Of a stretch of 64,000 nucleotides of DNA, positions 28,236 through 41,973 are shown in pieces. A model generated the notes under the pieces. The model ran no database searches. It saw nothing but the letters and a program-made list of their open reading frames with translations, and was not told the origin of the DNA. Made by a program: the position numbers and the translations under genes. Positions within the stretch are counted from its first letter, which is position 1. Every line of letters begins with the position of its first letter. This DNA is from Ricinus communis. Taxonomy: Eukaryota; Streptophyta; Magnoliopsida; Malpighiales; Euphorbiaceae. The stretch is from NCBI RefSeq assembly GCF_019578655.1, contig NC_063257.1, positions 33,284,242-33,348,241 on the forward strand, written 5' to 3'.

Positions 28236-30622
28236 CTTTTACGAGGTTGTCTTCTCATATTCACAAATATAACACTCAAACGGGGTTGTTTTCTTATATT
28301 TATAAATATACCCATTTTACGAGGTTGCTCTATCATACTCACAAATATACCCTATTACGGGGTTCTTTTCTAATATTGATAAATACACCTCTCTCAAGGG
28401 GCTGTTTTCTTATATAAAAAATATACTCTTCTAACGAGGTTGTTTTCTCAAATTCACACATATACCCCTCTTATGGGATTGATTTCTCATATTCATAAAC
28501 GTACCCTTTTTATGGCGTTGTTGACTCATACTGACAAATATACCCGACTCACAAGGTTATTTTCTCATATTAAGAAATATATCCCATCCAAGGGATTATT
28601 ATCTGACACGTACAAATATACCCCTCTTACGGGGTTATTTTCTCATATTCACAAATATACCCCTGTTATGGGTTGTTTTCTCATTTTCACAAATATACCC
28701 CTCTTATGGGGTTGTTTTCTTATATTGACAAATATACCCCTTTTACGTGGTTGCTCTATCAAACTCATAAATATACCCCTCTTGCAGGGTTGTTTTCTCA
28801 TAATCACATATATACCCCTCGTACGGGGTTGTTATCTCATATTCACAAATATACCCCTCTTACGGGGTTATTTTCTTATATTGAACAATATACCATTTTT
28901 ACTAGGTTGCTATATAATAATCACAAATATACCCCTTTTACATGATTATTTTATCATATTCACAAATATACCACTCTAATGGGGATGTTTTCTTATATTG
29001 ACAAATATACCCTTCTTTTACGATGTTGGTCTATCTTACTCACAAATACACCTCTATTACGGGGTTGTTTTCTAATATTGACAAATATGCCACTCTTACG
29101 GTGTTGTTTTCTCATATTAAAAAATATACCATAATAACAAGGTTCTTTTCTCATATTTATAAATATACCCCACTTATGGGATTGATTTCTTATATTCTTA
29201 AAAATACCTCTTTTACGGTGTTGTTTACTCATACTCACAAATATACCTAACTTACGAGGTTGTTTTCTTATATTTATAAATATACCGTTGTTACAGGTTT
29301 CTATCTCATATTAAAGAAATTCTAATTTATAGGTTTGTCTTCTCATACTCACAAATATACCCCTCTTACGGGATTCTTTTCTAATATTCACAAATATACT
29401 CCTTTTATGGGGCTGTTTTCTCATATTAATAAATATACCCTTCTTACGAGGTTGTTTTCTCATATTTAAAAATATACCCCTGTTACGAGGATATTTTCTC
29501 ATATTCATAAATATACCCCTCTTACGGGATTGTTTTCTTATATTGACAAATATACCCATTTTACGGGGTTGCTCTATCATACTCATAAATATACCACTCT
29601 TACGAGATTATTTTCTTATATTAAAAAATATACCCCTATTACAGAGTTGTTTTCTTTTATTGACATATATAGCCCTCTTACGAGATTGTCTTCTCATATT
29701 ATAAAATATAATCCTTCTATGGGGTTGTTCTCTCATACTCATAAATATACCTTTCTTTCGAGGTTGTTTTCTCATATTGACAAATATACCCCGCTTACGG
29801 GGTTATTTTTCCATATTAATAATTATACCCCTTTTAGGGGATTATTTTCTCATACTCACAAATATACCCCTCTTATGGGGTTGTTTTCTCATACTCACAA
29901 ATATACCCCTCTTACGGGGTTGTTTCCCAATATTCACAAATATATCCCTCTTACGGGTCTATTTTCTCATATTGATAAATATATCCACTTACGGAGTTGC
30001 TTTCTCATATTAAAAATTATACCCCTTTTATGGAGTTGTTTTCTCAAACTTATAAATACACCCCTTTTATAGGGTTGATTTCTCATATTCATAAATATAA
30101 CATTTTAACGACGTTGTTTTTTTATACTCAGAAATATACCCGACTTACGGGGTTGTTTTCCAATATTCACAAATATACCCCTCTTACAGTGCTATTTTCT
30201 CATATTGACAAATATACCCCACTTACGGGGTTATTTTCTCATATTAAAAATTACACCCCTTTATGGGGTTGTTTTCTCAAACTCATAAATATACCCCTCT
30301 TACGAGGTTGATTTCTCATATTCATAAATATAACATTGTAACGACGTTGTTTTCTCATACTCAGAAATATACCTAACTTACAGGGTTGTTTTCTTTTATT
30401 AACTAATATATCCCTCTTATAGGGTTGTTTTCTCATTTTCATTAATAAACCCCTCGTACGGGGTTGTTTCCTCATATTCACAAATATGCCCCTCTTACCG
30501 GGTTATTTTCTCATATTAAAAAATAGACCAATGTAATAGGGTTTTTTTCTCATATTTACAAATATACCCTACTTACGGGAATGATTTCTTATATTCATAA
30601 ATATAGCTCTTTTACGGTGTTG

Positions 30623-30999
30623 GGGGTACAAAAAGAATCCTTTTTTCTTTCATTTTTTAAAGTAAGAGTAATAGGTGCGACCCATAAAATCTTGTAGGTG
30701 GGGTGGTCGAATAGCTTTGTATTGAAGAGCGGCATCGAGGTGATGATGCAGAGGAATAGAGTCGTAAAGCATCGGGTATTCTCGTGTCTTCCTTACGGGT
30801 TGAAGATATCCCCTATAGAGACTTAGGCATAGAGACTGAAGCATAGGGCCTTAAGCAACCTTTCGGAAAAGAATCAAATTTTGCAGGAAGATGCCAACCG
30901 TTCTCCATGTATCTCATATTGATGACTAAAAAGAAGACTTTTTTGGTCTTTATACGAAAAAAGTGCCACCATTCATTCCTAGATTCCCATCACTACGGA
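30623..30999. other. 377-bp non-satellite insertion of unknown origin
   Basis: Satellite stops after TTTTACGGTGTTG at 30622 and resumes at TCATATTCACAAATATACCC from 31000. The insert is clearly richer in G and C than the array. I see no terminal inverted repeats and no target duplication, which argues against a standard transposon and fits end-joining capture of foreign DNA such as organelle DNA. The minus strand has a 64-codon open frame at 30650-30844 (contains LCLSLYRGYLQPVRKTREY and HHHLDAALQYK), which does not look like satellite and could be a gene fragment. I cannot name it with confidence. Confidence 0.6.
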
Positions 31000-33900
31000 T
31001 CATATTCACAAATATACCCGATTTACGGGGTTGTTTTCTTATATTGATAAATATACCTCTCTTATAGGGTTGTTTTCTCATCTTAAAAAATATACCCTTC
31101 TATTGGAGTTGTTTTCTCATACTCACAAACACACACCCTTTAAGGGATTATTTCTAATGGTGAAAAATATACCCCTCTTATAGGGTTGTTTTCTCAAATT
31201 AAAAAATATACTCCCGTAACGGGGTTATTGTTAAATATTCACAAATATGCCCCTCTTACGGGGTTGATTTCTCATAATCATAAATATACTTTTTTTACGG
31301 CGTTGTTTACTCATACTCACAAATATACCCGACATATGGGATTGTTTTCTTATAATGACAAATATACCCCTCACACGCGGTTGGTTTCTCATATTAAAAA
31401 GTGTATCCCTATTACGCGATTATTTTCTCATACTCACAAATATACACCTCTTATGGGTTGTTTTCTGATATTTATAAATATACCCCTCTTACGGGATTAT
31501 TTTCTCAAATTTTAAGATATATCGCTTTTATGGGGTTGTTCTCTAATACTCAAAAATATACTCCTCTTACAGTGTTGTTTTTGCATATTCACAGATATAC
31601 CCCTCTTAATGTGTTGTTTTCTCATATTCACAAATATACCCCTCTTACGAGGTTGTTTTCTAATATTGACAAATACATTCCTCATACGAGGTTGTTTTCC
31701 TATATTCACAAATATACCACTGTTATGAGGTTGTTTTCTCAAACTCACAAATGTACCCCACTTGCGGTGTTATTTTCTCATATTGATAAATACACACCTA
31801 TTATGAGATTTTTTTGTCATATTAAAAATATACTCCTATTACGTGGTTGTTTTCTTATACTCACAAATATACCTGACTTATGGGGTTATATTTTTATATT
31901 TACATATATACCCTTCTTGCAGGATTGTTTTATCATATTAAAAAAAAAATCCATTTTATAGGGTTGTTTTCTCATACTCACAAATATACCCCTCTTTTGA
32001 GATTGTTTGCTCATATTCACAAATATGCATCTTATAGGGTTATTTTCATATAATGACAAATTTACCCCTCTTACAGGTTGATTTCTCATACTCATAAATA
32101 TACCCCTTTTACGGCGTTATTTCCTCATATTTACAAATATACTCGACTTACGGCGTTAAAACATATACCACTTTTATGGGGTTGTTTCCTCATACTCACA
32201 AATATACCCCTCTTATGGGCTTGTTTTCTCATACTCACAAATATACCCCTCTTATGGGGCTGTTTTCTTATATTCACAAATATACTCCTTTTACGGGGTT
32301 GTTTTCTTATATTGACAAATATACCCCCTATGCATGGTTGCTCTATCATACTCACAAACATACCCCTCTTATAGGGTTATTTTCTCATATTGACAAATGT
32401 ACTACTCTTACAAGATTGTTTTCTAATATTCACAAATATACCCCTATTACGCAGTTATTCTCTCGTACTCATAAATATTACCTCTCTTACATGGTTGTTT
32501 TCTAATATTGATAAATATACATCTCTTACGGGGTTGTTTTCTCATACTAAGAAATATACCCCTCTTACGGGGTTGTTTTCTCATATTCATAAATATACCA
32601 TCCTTATGGGGTTAATTTCTCATATTCATAAATATACCCCTTTTACGGTTTTGTTTACTCATACTCATAAATATACCCGACTTACGGGGTTATTTTCTTA
32701 TATTGACAAATATACCTCTCTTAGAGGATTATTTTCTTATATTAAAAATATACCCCTTCTACAAGATTATTTTCTCATACTCCCAAATATATCCCTCTTA
32801 TGGGGTTATTTTCTCATATTTACAAATATACCTCTTTTACGGGATTGTTTACTCATATTAAAAAATATATCCCATTTATTGGGTTGTTTTCTAATACTCA
32901 CAAATATATCCCTCTTACGGGGTTCTTTTCTTATATTGACAAATATACCTATTTTATAATGTTGCTCTATCATACTCACAAATATACCCCTCTTACGGGC
33001 TTGTTTTCTAATGCTCACAAATATACCCCTATTACGCGATTATTTCCTCATACTCATAAATATACCCCTCTTATGCGGTTCGTTTCTCATACTAAAAAAT
33101 ATACCCCTTCTACGGGGTTGTTTTCTCATATTCACAAAAATACCTCTTAAATGAGGTTCTTTTCTCATATTCACAAATATATCCCTCCTATGGGGTTATT
33201 TTCTTAGATTGACAAATATACTCATTTTACGAGCTTGCTCCATCATACTCATAAATATACCCCTCTTACAGGGTTGTTTTCTAATATTAACAAATATACT
33301 CCTCTTACAGGGTTGTTTTTATATATTAACAAATATACCCCTTTATAGTGTTGCTCTATCATACTTATAAATATACCCCTCTTACGAGGTTGTTTTCTAA
33401 TATTGACAAATATACCCCTCTTATGGGGTTGTTTTTAATATTCACAAATATACCTCTAGTACGCAGTTATTTTCTCATACTCACAAATATACCCCTCTTA
33501 CGCAGTTGTTTTCTCACATTCACAAATATACCCCTCTTCTAGGATTATTTTCTTGTATTGACAAACGGTGTTCTCTTATATTAAAAAATATACCCCTTTT
33601 ATGGGGTTGGTTCCTCATACTCACAAATATACCCCTCTTACGGGGTTATTTTCTCACACTCACAAATATATATCTCTTATGGTGTTATTTTCTCATATTC
33701 ACAAATATACCCCTATTACGGGGTTGTTTTCTTATATTGACAAACATACCCCCTTCACGAGGTCCTCTATCATATTCACGGATATATCCCTCTTACGGGG
33801 TTATTTTCTAATATTGATAAATATACCCCTCTTACGGGATTATTTTCTAATATTAAAAAATATACTCATATTACGCGGTTATTCTCTCACTCATAAAAAT

Positions 33901-36812
33901 ACTCCTCGTGCGTGTTTGTTTTCTAATATTGGCAAATATACTACTCTTACTGGGTTGTTTTCCTATATTCACAAATATACCCCTGTTACGGGGTTATTTT
34001 CTCATACAAACAAATATACCCCTCTTACGTGGTTGTTTTCTCATATTCACAAATATACCCCTCTTACATGGTTAATTCCCTATATTCATAAATATACCCC
34101 TTTTACGGTGTTGTTTCCTCATACTCACAAATATAACAGACCTACGGGGTTGTTTTCTCATATTCACAAATATACCCCCCTTACTGGGTTGATTTCTCAT
34201 TCATAAATATATTCATTTACGGCGTTGATTACTCAATACTCAAAAATATACTCGACTTATGGGGTTATTTTCTTATATTATCAAATATACCCCTTCTATG
34301 GGGTTGTTTTCGCATACTCACAAATATACCCCTCTTACAAGGTTCTTCACCTATATTCACAAATATACCCCTATTTCGGGGTTGTTTTCTCATTCTCACA
34401 AATATACCACTCTGACGTAGTTGTTTTCTCATTTATACAAATATACCCCTCTTACGAGGTTGATTTCTCTTATTCGTAAATATATCCATTTACGGCGATG
34501 TTTCCTCTTACTTACAAATATACCCAACTTATGAGGTTGCTTTCTTATATTGACAAATATATCCTTTTTACTCGGTTGCTCTATCATATTCACAAATATA
34601 CCCCTTTTACATGGTTATTTTCTAATTTTCACAAATATACCACTCTTAGGAGGCTGTTTTCTCATATTGACAAATATACCCCTTTTACGGGGTTGTTTTC
34701 CCATATTAAAAATTTACCCCTTTTAGGGGTTAGTTTCTCATACTCACAAATATACCCCTCTTACGGGGTTGTTTTCTCATACTTATAAATATACCCCTCG
34801 TACCGAGTTCTTTTCTCATATTCACAACTATACCCCTCTTATGGGATTGTTTTCTCATATTAAAAATATACCCCTTTTATTATGTTATTTTTTGACACTC
34901 ACAAATATACCCCTTTTACGTGGTTGTTTCCTCATATTAAAATATATGCCCCGGTAACTGGGTTTTTTCTCATAGTCACAAACATACGCCTATTATGGGG
35001 TTGATTTCTCATATTCATAAACATAGCCCTTTTACGATGTTGTTTACTCATACTTAAAAATAGACCTGACTTACAGGATTTTTTTTCTTATATTAATAAA
35101 TATACCCCTCTTACAGGGTTATTTTTTCATACTCACAAATATACCTTTCTTACGGGGTTTTTTCTCATATTCACAAATGTACCCCTCTTATAGGATTATT
35201 CTCTCATACTAAAAAAGTACCCCTTTATGGGTTTATTTTCTAATACACACAAATGTACCCCTCTTGCAGGGTTATTTTCTTATATTCACAAATATACCCC
35301 TTTTAGGGGGTTGTTTTCTCATATTCATAAATATACCTCTCTTACGGGGTTATTTTCTAATATTGATAAATATACCTCTCCTACGGGGTTGTTTTTCCAT
35401 ATTCACAAATATACACCTATTATGCGGTTGTTTTCGCATACTCACAAATATACCCCTCTTACGAGGTTGTTTTCTCATATTCACAAATATACCCCTATTA
35501 CGAGGTTATTTTTTATATTGACAAATGTACCCCTTTTACGGGGTTGCTCTATCATACTCATAAATATATCCCTCTTACGGGGTTGTTTTCTAATATTGAC
35601 AAATATACCCCTCTTATGGCGTTGCTTTCTCATATTAAAGAATATAGCCCCTTACCTAGGTTGTTTTCTCATATTTACAAATATACCCCTCTTGGATTGA
35701 TTTCTCATATTCATAAATATACCCTTTTTACGGTGTTGTTCATTCATACTCACAAATATACAAGACATACGGGGTTGTTTGCTTTTAGTGATAAATACAC
35801 CCTTAATACGGAGTTGTTTTCTCATATTAAAAATATAACCAAACTACGGGGTTGTTTTCTCATACTCACAAATATACCCAATTATGCGGTTGTTTTCTCA
35901 TATTCACAAATATACCCTCTTGGGTTGATTTCACATATTCATAAATATACCCTTTTTACAGTGTTATTCACTCATATTCACAAATATACAAGACATACGG
36001 GGTTGTTTGCTTTTAGTGATAAATACACCCTTAATACGGAGTTGTTTTCTCATATTAAAAAATATACCCAAACTACGGGGTTGTTTTCTCATACTCACAA
36101 ATATACCCAATTATGCGGTTGTTTTCTTATATTGACAAATATACCCCTCTTACGGGATTGTTTTTTCATATTAAAAATAATACCTCTTCTATGGGGTTAT
36201 TTTCTCATACTCACAAATATAACTCTTATTAGATTTATTTCTCATATTCATAAATATACACCTTTTACGGGCTTTTTTTCTTATATTAACAAATATACCA
36301 CTCTTACAGGGTTATAAAATATACATTTTTATGGGGTTGTTTCCTTATACTCAATTATATACTCATCTTTATGGCGTTGTTTTTCATATTAACAAATATA
36401 CCCCTCTTACGGGGTTATTTTCTCATATTCACAAATATACCTCTCTTATGGGGTTGCTTTTTTATATTGACAAATATACCCCCTTTAGGGTGTTGCTCTA
36501 TCATATTGACAAATATATCTCTCTTACGGATTTTTTTTTTGATATTGGCAAATGTACCCCTCTTATGGGATTGTTTTCTAATATTCATAAATATGCCCCT
36601 ATTACGCGGTTATTCTCTCACAATCGCAAACAACCCCTCTTACGTGGTTATTTTCTAATATTGACAAATATACCCCTCTTACGGGGTTGTTTTCCTATAT
36701 TCACATATATACCCCTGTTTTGGGGTTTGCTTTCTCATACTAACAAATATACCACTCTTACAAGGTTTCTTTCTCACAGTCACAAATATACCCCTCTTAC
36801 GGGGTTGATTTC
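31000..36812 (+). repeat. 39-bp satellite array, segment 3
   Basis: Same monomer and orientation as the main block. It includes a ~228-bp local duplication around 35700-36160. The segment ends at 36812 with ATTTC, the left target duplication of the solo LTR that follows. Confidence 0.97.
35700..36155 (+). repeat. ~228-bp tandem duplication (about six monomers)
   Basis: CAAGACATACGGGGTTGTTT starts at 35761 and again at 35989. The downstream order (CTTTTAGTGATAAATACACC, TTAATACGGAG, CCAAACTACGGGG, CCCAATTATGCGG) is the same in both copies with few differences. This is a recent local segmental duplication. Confidence 0.85.
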
Positions 36813-37129
36813 TGATACGAATCCAACCTATATCAAAGGAGTAAACCTGTATGCAAGTTTGACTTCATTGCCCAAGATCTATTTAGAATTATATCAATGG
36901 AAAACCTTAGACCCTTCAAGTATATTAAACTGTCAAACCTAAGGTATTAAAGGTTGAAGACTCCATAATTCAGTATGATTCTAAATTGATAAGTCGAATT
37001 TGAATGCCACAAATAATGAATTGCTTAATAAGTTCGAATTAACTCTAAACAAGAACTAAGAGAGTATAAACTCACAAAATATATTAATCATCAATCAATC
37101 AATCAATGAACTTAAAGATTCATACTAGG

Positions 37130-37137
37130 CTTTTATA
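37130..37137 (-). promoter_or_regulatory. TATA-like box in the minus-strand solo LTR
   Basis: TATAAAAG on the minus strand, in the context GGCTATAAAAGCC. It lies about 265 bp downstream of the polyprotein stop codon, where an LTR promoter is expected. Assigned by position and sequence only. Confidence 0.45.
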
Positions 37138-37401
37138 GCCTTTAGAAAACCCTAATTATAAGCTATTAAGGAATTGCAACTCAAATAGGATAGAGATAAA
37201 CATCCTAACTAAAAGAGATAACTAAAAACACAGTCTTAATACTCCTAAAATAATATGTAGTTGCCCATTAGGAGTAAGAAACCCTAGTTTCTTTAAGTCA
37301 CACTCATGGGCCATCTATGGTGCAGCTAATTAGGCCCAAACTCCCTTATGTCCTCCTTTATGCTCATTAAGCTCATATTAGATTCATTCAAGTGCAACAA
37401 A

Positions 37402-37689
37402 CTAAATTAAATTAATGAGCGTCGAAATTGAATCCAACTCTTCAAGCTTTGATGTGTCCTTGGCCCAAATGTCTTGAATAAGCTCATTGAGAGCTTCTTC
37501 TATCTTCTTAGCCTTGGACCTTGTAATTGGGCCTCCACGAATGGGAAGTAGATATTGAATCCTAGTTGGATTAGGATTTCCAATGTCACTTGAATTCTTG
37601 ATGTCATTTAGACTCCCAATATCATTAGGACTCCTTGTTAGAGTAGAGCTCTTAGTTAGACTAGTACTCCTTGTCAGAATAGGATTATT
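37402..37689 (-). pseudogene. C-terminal tail of a Ty3/gypsy polyprotein inside the solo LTR
   Basis: On the minus strand, 95 codons are open between an in-frame TGA at 37690-37692 and a TAG at 37402-37404. The conceptual product contains IQYLLPIRGGPITRSKAKKI followed by EEALNELIQDIWAKD. The G-P-I/M-T-R-S/A-(K/R)-A-K-(K/R) pattern followed by an amphipathic stretch is common at the C-terminus of plant Ty3/gypsy integrase-polyproteins. The part upstream is rich in T-R-S and N-P-T triplets. There is no start codon context and no catalytic core. This is the piece of a polyprotein encoded by a 3' LTR, left behind when the element collapsed to a solo LTR. Confidence 0.65.
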
Positions 37690-37729
37690 TCAACTAGTAG
37701 GATTTCTTATGCTAGATTGGTTCTTATCA

Positions 37730-40700
37730 ATTTCTCTAATTATAAATATACTCCTTTTACGATGTTGTTTCCTCACACTCACAAATATACCCGACTTAAG
37801 GGGTTGTTTTCTTATATTGACAAATACAGACCTCTTACGGGATTTTTTTCTCATATTAAAAAATATAACCCTTCTACGAGGTTGTTTTCTCACACTCACA
37901 AATATACCCCTCTTACGGGATTCTTTTCACATATTTACAAATATACCCCTCTACTGGGTTGTTTCTCAAATTTACAAATATACCCGTCTTACGGGGTTAT
38001 TTTTTATATTAATAAATATACCCCTTTTATGGGGTTGCTCTATCATACTCACAAATATACAACTCTTACAGGGTTGTTTTCTAATATTTACAAATATACC
38101 CTTATTACTCAATTATTGTCTCATACCCACAAATATACCCCTCATATGGGGTCGATTTCTCATATTCATAAATATACCCCTTTAACGGTGTTGATTACTC
38201 ATACTAAAAAATATACTAGATTACGGGATTGTTTTCTTATATTGACAAATATACCCCTTTTACGGGGTTGTTTTCTCATATTAAAAAATATATCCATTTT
38301 ATAGGGTTGTTTTCTCATATTCACAAATCTACCCCTCTTACGGGGTTGATTTCTCATATTCATAAATATACCCCTTTTACAGCATTGTTGCTCATACTCA
38401 TAAATATACTCGACTTACAGGGTTGTTTTCTTATATTGACAAATATACCCCTTTTACGGGGTTGTTTTATCATATTAAAAAATATGCCCCTTTCACAGGG
38501 TTGTTTTCTCTTACTTACAAATATACCCCTCTTACGGGGTTGTGTTCTGATATTAAGAAATATACCCCTTTTATGGGATTGTTTGCTAATACTAAAAAAT
38601 ATATCCTTCTTACAGGATTATTTTCTTATATTCACAAATATACCCATATTACGGGATTGTTTTCTCATAATCACAAATATACCCCTCTTGCGGGGTTATT
38701 CTTTCTAATATTGATAAATATATCCCTTTTACAGGGTTGTTTTTCTATATTCACAAATATATCCATGTTACGCGGTTGTTTTCTCATACTCAAAAATATA
38801 TCCCTCTTATGGGGTTGTTTTCTCATATTCATAAATATACCCCTCTTACGGGGTTGTTTACTTATATTGACAAATATACCCATCTTACGGGATTGTTTTC
38901 TTATTTTCACAAATATATTCCTTTTATGGGGTTGTTTTCTCATATTCACAAATATACCCTCTTACGGGTTGTTTTCTTATATTGATAGGTTTACCCCTTT
39001 CATGGGTTGCTCTATCATACTCACAAATATATCCCTCTTACGGGGTTATTTTCTAATATTGACAACTATACCTCTCCTACGAGGTTGTTTTCTCATACTA
39101 GATGATATATCCTTGTAATATGGTTGTTTTTTCATATTCACCAATATACCCTACTTACGGGGTTGATTTCTCAAATTCATAAATATACTCTTTTACGGCG
39201 TTGTTTACTCATACTCTTAAATATACCCGACTTATGGGATTGTTTTCTTATATTGATAAATATACCCTTATTACCAGGTTGTTTTCTCATATTAAAAAAT
39301 ATACCCCTTTTAAAGGGGTGTATTTTATACTCACAAATATACCCCTATTACGGGGTTTCTTTCTCATATGTAAAAACATACCGATCTTACGAGATTGTTT
39401 TCTCATATTCATAAATATACCCCTCTTCAGGGTTGTTTTCTTATATTGACAAATATACCAATCTTATGATATTATTTTCTCATTTTTATAAATATACCCC
39501 TCTTACGGGTTCATTTTCTCATATTCACAAATATACCCCTCTTAAAGGGATGTTTTCTTATATTGATACATATACCCCTTTCACGGGGTTGCTCTATCAT
39601 ACTCACAAATATACCCCTCTTACAGGGTAGATTTCTCATCTTCATAGATATATCCTTTTTACGATGTTGTTTACTCATACTCACAAATATACCAGACTTA
39701 CGGGTTTATTTTCTTTTACTGACAAATATACCTCTCTTATGGGGTTGTTTTCTCAAACTAAAAAGTATACCTCTTTTATGGGTTTCTTTTCTCAAACTCA
39801 CAAATATACCCTTCTTAGTAGATTATTTTCTAATATTAACAAATTTACTCCTCTTACAAGGTTTGCTTATATTAAAAAATATATCCCTTTTGGGGATATT
39901 TTCTAATACTAAAAAATATATCCTTCCTTCGGGGTTGTTTTCTTATATTCACAAATTTACCCCTCTTACGAGGTTATTTTCTCATATTCACAAATATACC
40001 CCTCTTACGGGGTTGTTCTGTAATACTGACAAATATACCTCTCTTACGGGGTTGTATTCCATATTCAGAAATATACCCATCTTACAAGGTTGTTTTCTCA
40101 TATTCATAAATAGATCCCTCTTATGGGGTTGTTTTCTCATAGTCACAAATATAGCCATTTATGGGGTTGTTTTCATGTACTGATAGGTATACTACTTCCA
40201 CGGGGTTACTCTATTCTACTCACAAATATACTCCTCTTATGGGGTTATTTTCTAATATTAACAACTATACCTCTCTTACGAGGTTATTTTCTCATATTAT
40301 AGATATACCCGCGTAACGGAGTTCTTTTCTCATATTAACAAATATATCCCTTTTACAGGGTTGATTTCTCATATTCATGAATATACTCCTTTTACGGTGT
40401 TGTTTACATATATTCATAAATAAACCCAACTTACGGGGTTGTTCCCTTATAATAAAAAATACACCTCTTACATGGTTGTTTTCTTATATTAAAAAATATA
40501 CCCCTTTAATGGGATTGTTTTCTCATAGTCACAAATATACCCCTTATAGGATTAGTTTTTCATACTCACAAATATATCCCTCTTACGGGGTTGTTTTCTC
40601 ATATTAATAAATATATCCCTCTAACGGGGTTTTTTTTCTGATGTTGACAAATATACCACCATTATGGGGTTGCTCTATCGTACTTACAAATATAACCCTC

Positions 40701-41973
40701 TTACGGGGTTGTTTTCTAATATTGACAAATATACCCCCTCTAACAGAGTTGTTTTCTCATACTGACAAATATACCCCTCTTACTGGGTTGATTTCTCATA
40801 TTCACAAATATGCCCCTTTTACGGCGTTGACTATTCAAACTCAAAAATATACTCGACTTACGGGGTTGTTTTCTTATGTTGACAAATATACCTCTTTTAT
40901 GAGGTTGTTTTCTCATATTAGAAAACATTCTCCTTTTACATGGTTGTTTTCTTTTACTTACAAATATATCCCTCTTACGGGGTTGTTTTCTCATATTCAC
41001 AAATATACCCCTCTTACGGGGTTATTTTCTAATATTGACAAATATACTCCTCTAACTGGATTGTTTTCCCATATTCATAAATATACCCATGTTACACGGT
41101 TGTTTTCTCATACTCACAAATATACTCCTCATATAGGGTTGTTTTCTCATATTTATAAATACACCCCTTTCATCGCTTTGTTTCCTCATACTCACAAATA
41201 TACCCCTCTTACGGGGTTGTTTTCTTATTTTTACAAATGTACACTTCTTACTAGTTATTTTCTCATATTCACAAATATATCCCCCTTATGGGGTTGTTTT
41301 CTTATATTGATAGATATACCCCTTTTACGGGGTTGGTTTATCATACTCACAAATATACACCTCTTACGGGGTTATTTTCTAATATTGACAAATATACCTC
41401 TCTTAGGGGGTTGTTTTCTCATATTAAAGAATATATCCCCGTAACAGGGTTGTTTTCTGATATTAACAAATATACCCCTCTTATGGGATTTATTTCTCAT
41501 ATTCATAAACATACTCCTTTTACAGTGTTGTTTACACATACTCTTAAATCAACCCGACTTACAAGGTCTTTTACTTATAATGATAAATAAACCCCTTACA
41601 TGGTTTCTTTTTATATTAAAAAATATACCCCTTTAATAGGGTTGTTTTCTCATACTCACAAATATACCCCTCTTACGGGGTTATTTTTTCATATTCACAA
41701 ATATACCACTCTTACGGCATTGATTTCTCATATCCATAAATACACCCCTTTCACAGCTTTGTTTCCTCATACTCACAAATGTATCCCGTTAATTTCTTAT
41801 ATTGACAAATATACCCCTATTACGATATTATTTTCTCGTATTCACAAATAGACCTCTCTTACGGGGTTGTTTTCTCTTATTTATAAATATACCCTCTTAT
41901 AGGGTTGTTTTCTTATATTGATAGGTATACCACTTTCATGGGATTGCTCTATCATACTCACAAATATACCCCT
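37730..41973 (+). repeat. 39-bp satellite array, segment 4
   Basis: Forward-oriented 39-bp monomers. The segment starts with the right copy of ATTTC (37730-37734) and ends with CCCCT (41969-41973), the left target duplication of the next solo LTR. No further interruption is seen. Confidence 0.97.

Larger units (their letters stand above)
3662..30622 (+). repeat. 39-bp satellite array, segment 2 (main block, ~27 kb)
   Basis: Continuous head-to-tail 39-bp monomers, all in the same orientation apart from a micro-inversion near 28203-28219. Monomers fall into recurring variants, seen most easily by translation: FSHIHKYT, FSHIKKYT, FSYIDKYT, FSNIEKYT, LLYHTHKYT, ISHIHKYTPFTAL and FTHTHKYTRLTGL. 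The order of variants recurs, which shows higher-order structure. The long ORFs (up to 520 codons at 26513-28075) arise because the monomer is a multiple of three and lacks stop codons in four frames. The segment ends where an unrelated fragment begins at 30623. Confidence 0.97.
36813..37729 (-). mobile_element. Solo LTR of a Ty3/gypsy element, minus orientation, carrying the polyprotein tail
   Basis: The insert begins TGATACGAATCC and ends GGTTCTTATCA, so it has TG…CA ends with matching inverted termini (TGATA…TATCA). It is flanked by a perfect 5-bp direct repeat ATTTC (36808-36812 and 37730-37734) that belongs to the satellite. This is the structure of a 917-bp solo LTR. Read on the minus strand it holds, in order, the C-terminal coding tail of a gypsy polyprotein, a TATA-like box, and a terminal region with a GATT microsatellite (near 37085-37110). 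Coding sequence reaching into the 3' LTR is known in some chromoviruses, and that is my reading here. Confidence 0.8.

Noticed and set aside
3662..30622. CRISPR-like array (short repeats at regular spacing)
   Set aside because: Monomers abut directly with no unique spacers, copies are diverged, no cas genes are present and the context is a plant nuclear genome.
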